Shown piece after piece: positions 6,560-8,553 of a stretch of 8,553 nt of DNA. Source of the DNA: Candidatus Thalassarchaeaceae archaeon (GTDB taxonomy: Archaea; Thermoplasmatota; Poseidoniia; Poseidoniales; Thalassarchaeaceae); assembly GCA_030745885.1 (NCBI GenBank), contig JASLNR010000057.1, forward strand, positions 1-8,553, in the 5' to 3' direction. The stretch's first letter is position 1; every line of letters begins with the position of its first letter. Made by a program: the position numbers and the translations under genes. Below the pieces are notes generated by a model. The model worked only from the letters and a program-made list of their open reading frames with translations, ran no database searches and was not told the DNA's origin.

Positions 6560-6925
6560 ATGGCGAAGAGAACTCAGAAGTCTGGAAGCACCGCTCGTTT
6601 CGGTGCCAGATACGGTGTCAGCGTGCGCAGGAGGGCCGGTTCTGCACTCAAGAAGAAGTCCAGACACTACACCTGCCCAGTGTGCCATTATCAGAAGGTG
6701 CGCAGGAAGGCTGCAGGCATCTGGGAGTGTAGAAAGTGCAATCATACCTTTACAGGTGGTGTCTGGGAACCATTCACTAGGGCCACTGATTCCAATAACA
6801 GGATTATTCGCCGTTCTATGGAGGGAGCTACGGCGACCGACATGACAGTGATTGCGCAGCAGGCGGCGCTTGATTACGAGAGAAAACTATCCGAGGCTGA
6901 GTTCGATGACTCCGAGGAAGAGTGA
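6560..6925 (+). CDS. rpl37ae: Large-subunit ribosomal protein eL43 (L37Ae) with extended acidic C-terminus
   Basis: This small zinc-ribbon protein of the archaeal/eukaryotic large ribosomal subunit has a basic N-terminus (residues 1-35, GSTARFGARYGVSVRRR) typical of the family. The zinc ribbon is complete: C39, C42, C57 and C60 in a C-x2-C-x14-C-x2-C arrangement, followed by FTGGVWEP. Archaeal homologues I know are about 80-95 residues. This one has 121, because after about residue 89 it adds a roughly 30-residue helical, acidic tail ending in EAEFDDSEEE. The bases encoding that tail overlap the first 20 bases of pcc1. A GAGG at 6547-6550 may serve as its ribosome-binding site. The position right after rrp42 is the standard one. 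Confidence 0.96.
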   Translation: MAKRTQKSGSTARFGARYGVSVRRRAGSALKKKSRHYTCPVCHYQKVRRKAAGIWECRKCNHTFTGGVWEPFTRATDSNNRIIRRSMEGATATDMTVIAQQAALDYERKLSEAEFDDSEEE

Positions 6926-7136
6926 GACCCGAATCGCGCTGAGGCTGACGCACGAGGACGCGGAGGCTCTCGCAGCTGCCTTGACTACCGAGGCCGACTT
7001 CAGTATCACTGACAACACACTAGAGGTCATAGAGAGCGCTGGTAGCCTAGTCGACCTCAGGGCCCGGTGGAACACCCTAATGCGTGGGTTAATCGCATCC
7101 GAGCTTGTCCTAGGAGTCGCAGGTGATGCCGAATGA
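6906..7136 (+). CDS. pcc1: KEOPS complex subunit Pcc1-like
   Basis: Pcc1 is the small dimerising subunit of KEOPS, which makes the universal t6A37 modification of ANN-decoding tRNAs together with Kae1, Bud32 and Cgi121. From ATG 6906 the product is 76 residues, the usual size. It alternates strands and helices: TRIALRLTHEDAEALAAAL (8-26), a strand ending TLEVIES (38-44), then the family's best-conserved helix SLVDLRARWNTLMRGLIASE (47-66). The frame is open further upstream within rpl37ae, but ATG 6906 gives the expected N-terminus and only a 20-base overlap. Its stop overlaps the prefoldin start (ATGA). Placement between L37Ae and prefoldin beta matches other archaea and supports an assignment that sequence alone makes only fairly strong. 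Confidence 0.85.
   Translation: MTPRKSETRIALRLTHEDAEALAAALTTEADFSITDNTLEVIESAGSLVDLRARWNTLMRGLIASELVLGVAGDAE
7121..7126 (+). promoter_or_regulatory. Ribosome-binding site for prefoldin beta
   Basis: AGGTGA lies inside the end of pcc1, six bases before ATG 7133, and matches the anti-Shine-Dalgarno core. It supports the ATGA-overlap start. Confidence 0.7.
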
Positions 7137-7456
7137 CGGATGAAGAGGTCTCAGTGCAGGATCTGCAAGGCGTCGCGCAGGAGCTGCAACTCGTACGCTC
7201 ACAGCTACAAGCGGTCACCGCACAGGTTAACGAGATATCTTTGACAATCGAGGCCTTGGGTACCCAGGACCCCTCCAGACCTGTATACAGGGCGGTTGGC
7301 AACCTGCTCCTCGAGGTCGAAGACAGAGAGACTCTCGCCAAGGAGTTGGGAGAATCGAAGTCGGCGTTCGACAGCCACGCAGGAAGGCTGGCAGATAGGG
7401 AATCTGCATTGGTCTCGAATTATGAGGAGATGGCGAAGTCATTCGAGTCCCAATGA
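7133..7456 (+). CDS. pfdB: Prefoldin subunit beta
   Basis: Prefoldin is a jellyfish-shaped hexamer of two alpha and four beta subunits that holds unfolded proteins and passes them to the group II chaperonin (thermosome) in the cytosol. The 107-residue product has the beta-class layout: an N-terminal coiled-coil helix (about 5-42), a short central hairpin region containing PVYRAVGNLLLEV (about 50-62), and a C-terminal coiled-coil helix (about 68-105). Length is slightly under the common 115-125 residues. The start overlaps the pcc1 stop (ATGA) and the stop overlaps the next gene's ATG in the same way, indicating coupled translation. The alpha subunit is not in the window. Confidence 0.92.
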   Translation: MTDEEVSVQDLQGVAQELQLVRSQLQAVTAQVNEISLTIEALGTQDPSRPVYRAVGNLLLEVEDRETLAKELGESKSAFDSHAGRLADRESALVSNYEEMAKSFESQ

Positions 7457-8295
7457 GGCCTAGTATGGACGGCGCGAGCTCGGCCGAATCGCGCCTACAA
7501 CGGGATTTCCTCAAGCTCAAGCAATCCATATCAAAGGGAGACATCGTGGATGCGATGCTTGAATCCATCAGTATTCTTGAACGCTCGAGGTCCAAAGAGG
7601 AGAGGGATCCGATCATCGAGGCACTGGTTCGCATGGAGCGTGCACTGCACGGAACCGGTGATCCGGCTTTCGTCGGCACTGAGCTGAGGTGGTGCGTAGA
7701 CAGGCTGAATGCAGCGTCCCCAGGTTCGGCCAATCATGGAATCTGCCTACTCAACCTCGCAGCTTGGCACAGGAACCGCGGGGAGACTATGATGTCCCTG
7801 TCCACGCACTCGGACATCTCTCTTTCACATGGCCATCCCAACGAGGTTGTAGGACTATCCCGGTTGGAGGTGTCGAGGATTATGGCTAATTTAGGTGACC
7901 TTGACCCTGCGATGAGGCACCTCTGGTCAGCGAGGCAGTGCCTTTCGGACTCTGGAATGTTACCTGAGGCCCTTTCCGCATCGCTCGAGTGGCTAGACCT
8001 AGCGCTTGAGGAGGTCGACAGTGAATCTCCGAGAATGTCTACTCGTATCGTGGAGGCAGTCCCAAGGAGCGACCCCGGAAGATCTTGGGTGGCTTCAAAC
8101 CCCGATGATGTGAGGGAGATTGTCGAGTCGTTGATGCCCGTGCTACTGTCGGATGTCTCAGGCAAGGAGCGTAGGGACATCGGGCTACTGCTGGATGCGG
8201 CCGAGGCATTGGGAGAGGAGTCGTGGTCGAAGGAGGTCTCGCGCCTGTCAGCAGAGATTCAGGATCCAAGAGTTTTGGATGCGCTCCAGTCGTGA
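7453..8295 (+). CDS. Uncharacterised TPR-like helical-repeat protein ending the superoperon
   Basis: I do not recognise this 280-residue protein as a named family. It appears almost wholly alpha-helical, with no signal peptide or membrane span. Residues about 96-188 read as two or three TPR-like helical hairpins. The clearest is at about 136-167 (SRIMANLGDLDPAMRHLWSA, with the small-residue and LG spacing of a TPR), with less regular hairpins before and after it. The ends (1-65 and 218-280) are charged helices. It starts at ATG 7453 by ATGA overlap with prefoldin beta. ATG 7465 is a real alternative with a TGAGG six bases upstream. Its 3' end overlaps a convergent Nudix gene by 37 bases. Position suggests a protein-protein adaptor for one of the operon's machines (inference only). 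Confidence 0.8.
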   Translation: MRPSMDGASSAESRLQRDFLKLKQSISKGDIVDAMLESISILERSRSKEERDPIIEALVRMERALHGTGDPAFVGTELRWCVDRLNAASPGSANHGICLLNLAAWHRNRGETMMSLSTHSDISLSHGHPNEVVGLSRLEVSRIMANLGDLDPAMRHLWSARQCLSDSGMLPEALSASLEWLDLALEEVDSESPRMSTRIVEAVPRSDPGRSWVASNPDDVREIVESLMPVLLSDVSGKERRDIGLLLDAAEALGEESWSKEVSRLSAEIQDPRVLDALQS

Positions 8296-8553
8296 CTCAG
8301 CAATCCCTCGATCTCCTCGGCTCCCCAACCGACGTCTCGCGGGATCTGCATGCACCAACCTACTTCCTCAATCCTAGGATCATTTGACTGCCAGGGCTCA
8401 GGTTCTGGCTTATCATCGACTTCAACCCAAACCACGTGACCACCTTCTACGATGTCGGAATCGTAAGCCTTCGCCGTCCCGAGTAAACCCGTTTCTTCGA
8501 ACAGCTCCCTCAGGGCGCCTTCCTCGATTGCCTCGCCCTCCTCGAGCTTGCCG
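8259..8553 (-). CDS. Nudix hydrolase, C-terminal part (N-terminus beyond window)
   Basis: Reading the minus strand from the window edge gives 97 complete codons before TGA at 8259-8261. The first 23 visible residues form a perfect Nudix box (G-x5-E-x7-RE-U-x-EE-x-G-U): G1, E7, R15, E16, E19, E20 and G22, encoded by 8484-8552. These glutamates bind the divalent metals used to hydrolyse a nucleoside diphosphate linked to another group. The rest (HVVWVEVDD, then EEVGWCMQIPRD) fits the later strands and final helix of the fold. The N-terminal strands, probably about 40-60 residues, lie outside the window. Substrate cannot be told from the box. It is transcribed toward the superoperon and overlaps the end of the TPR-like gene by 37 bases. 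Confidence 0.93.
   Translation of the reverse strand, partial: GKLEEGEAIEEGALRELFEETGLLGTAKAYDSDIVEGGHVVWVEVDDKPEPEPWQSNDPRIEEVGWCMQIPRDVGWGAEEIEGLLSHDWSASKTLGS

Noticed and set aside
6926..7133. Hidden rpoP gene in another frame
   Set aside because: No frame in this stretch encodes a C-x2-C zinc-ribbon pair, so there is no candidate.
7227..7733. Minus-strand open frame across pfdB and the TPR-like gene
   Set aside because: It is antisense to two well-supported coupled genes and its product is Ser/Pro/Arg-rich with no motif.
1..8553. Defence system, mobile element, CRISPR array or RNA gene
   Set aside because: I found no transposase, integrase, nuclease, direct-repeat array, tRNA-like or rRNA-like segment. 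Gene content is conserved housekeeping throughout.

Overview
The window is archaeal, and almost all of it is coding. The decisive markers are a proteasome alpha subunit, an SBDS/Sdo1 ribosome-maturation factor, the three exosome proteins Rrp4, Rrp41 and Rrp42, ribosomal protein eL43 (L37Ae), a KEOPS Pcc1-like subunit, prefoldin beta and a Dph6-type diphthine-ammonia ligase. The proteins are acidic and base composition looks moderately GC-rich (judged by eye, not counted). The proteasome alpha chain lines up without gaps against Thermoplasma numbering as I remember it (Y8, D9, P17, Y26, K66). A euryarchaeon on the Thermoplasmatota side, such as a marine planktonic group, is therefore plausible, but that placement is inference.

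Layout. 1-636 (+): the 3' end of an unidentified gene, followed by two very small single-span membrane proteins. 633-2780 (-): dph6 followed by purB (adenylosuccinate lyase), probably co-transcribed. purB ends in a CTAG palindrome that it shares with the stop codon of the convergent small membrane gene. 2781-2878: a divergent promoter region. 2879-8295 (+): one long, tightly packed run, psmA - SBDS - rrp4 - rrp41 - rrp42 - rpl37ae - pcc1 - pfdB - TPR-like unknown. From rrp4 onward the genes overlap or are separated by a few bases (TGATG, ATGA and a 20-base overlap). 8259-8553 (-): the 3' part of a Nudix hydrolase with a perfect Nudix box, truncated by the window end and convergently overlapping the last gene of the run.

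How it fits together. The plus-strand run is the well-known archaeal exosome/proteasome superoperon, which joins protein degradation (PsmA), 60S maturation and recycling (SBDS), 3'-5' RNA decay and tailing (Rrp4/41/42), a large-subunit protein (eL43), tRNA t6A modification (Pcc1) and co-translational folding (prefoldin). Dph6 on the other side of the promoter completes diphthamide on EF-2, the factor that functionally partners SBDS. The notable local departures are the absence of rpoP between rpl37ae and pcc1, an acidic C-terminal extension on eL43, an uncharacterised helical-repeat protein closing the operon, and two unrecognised small membrane proteins. No stretch longer than about 300 bases lacks a gene. 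I saw no tRNA, rRNA, CRISPR array, insertion sequence or phage gene. This is a conserved housekeeping region, and I do not see a convincing new defence or mobile system in it.
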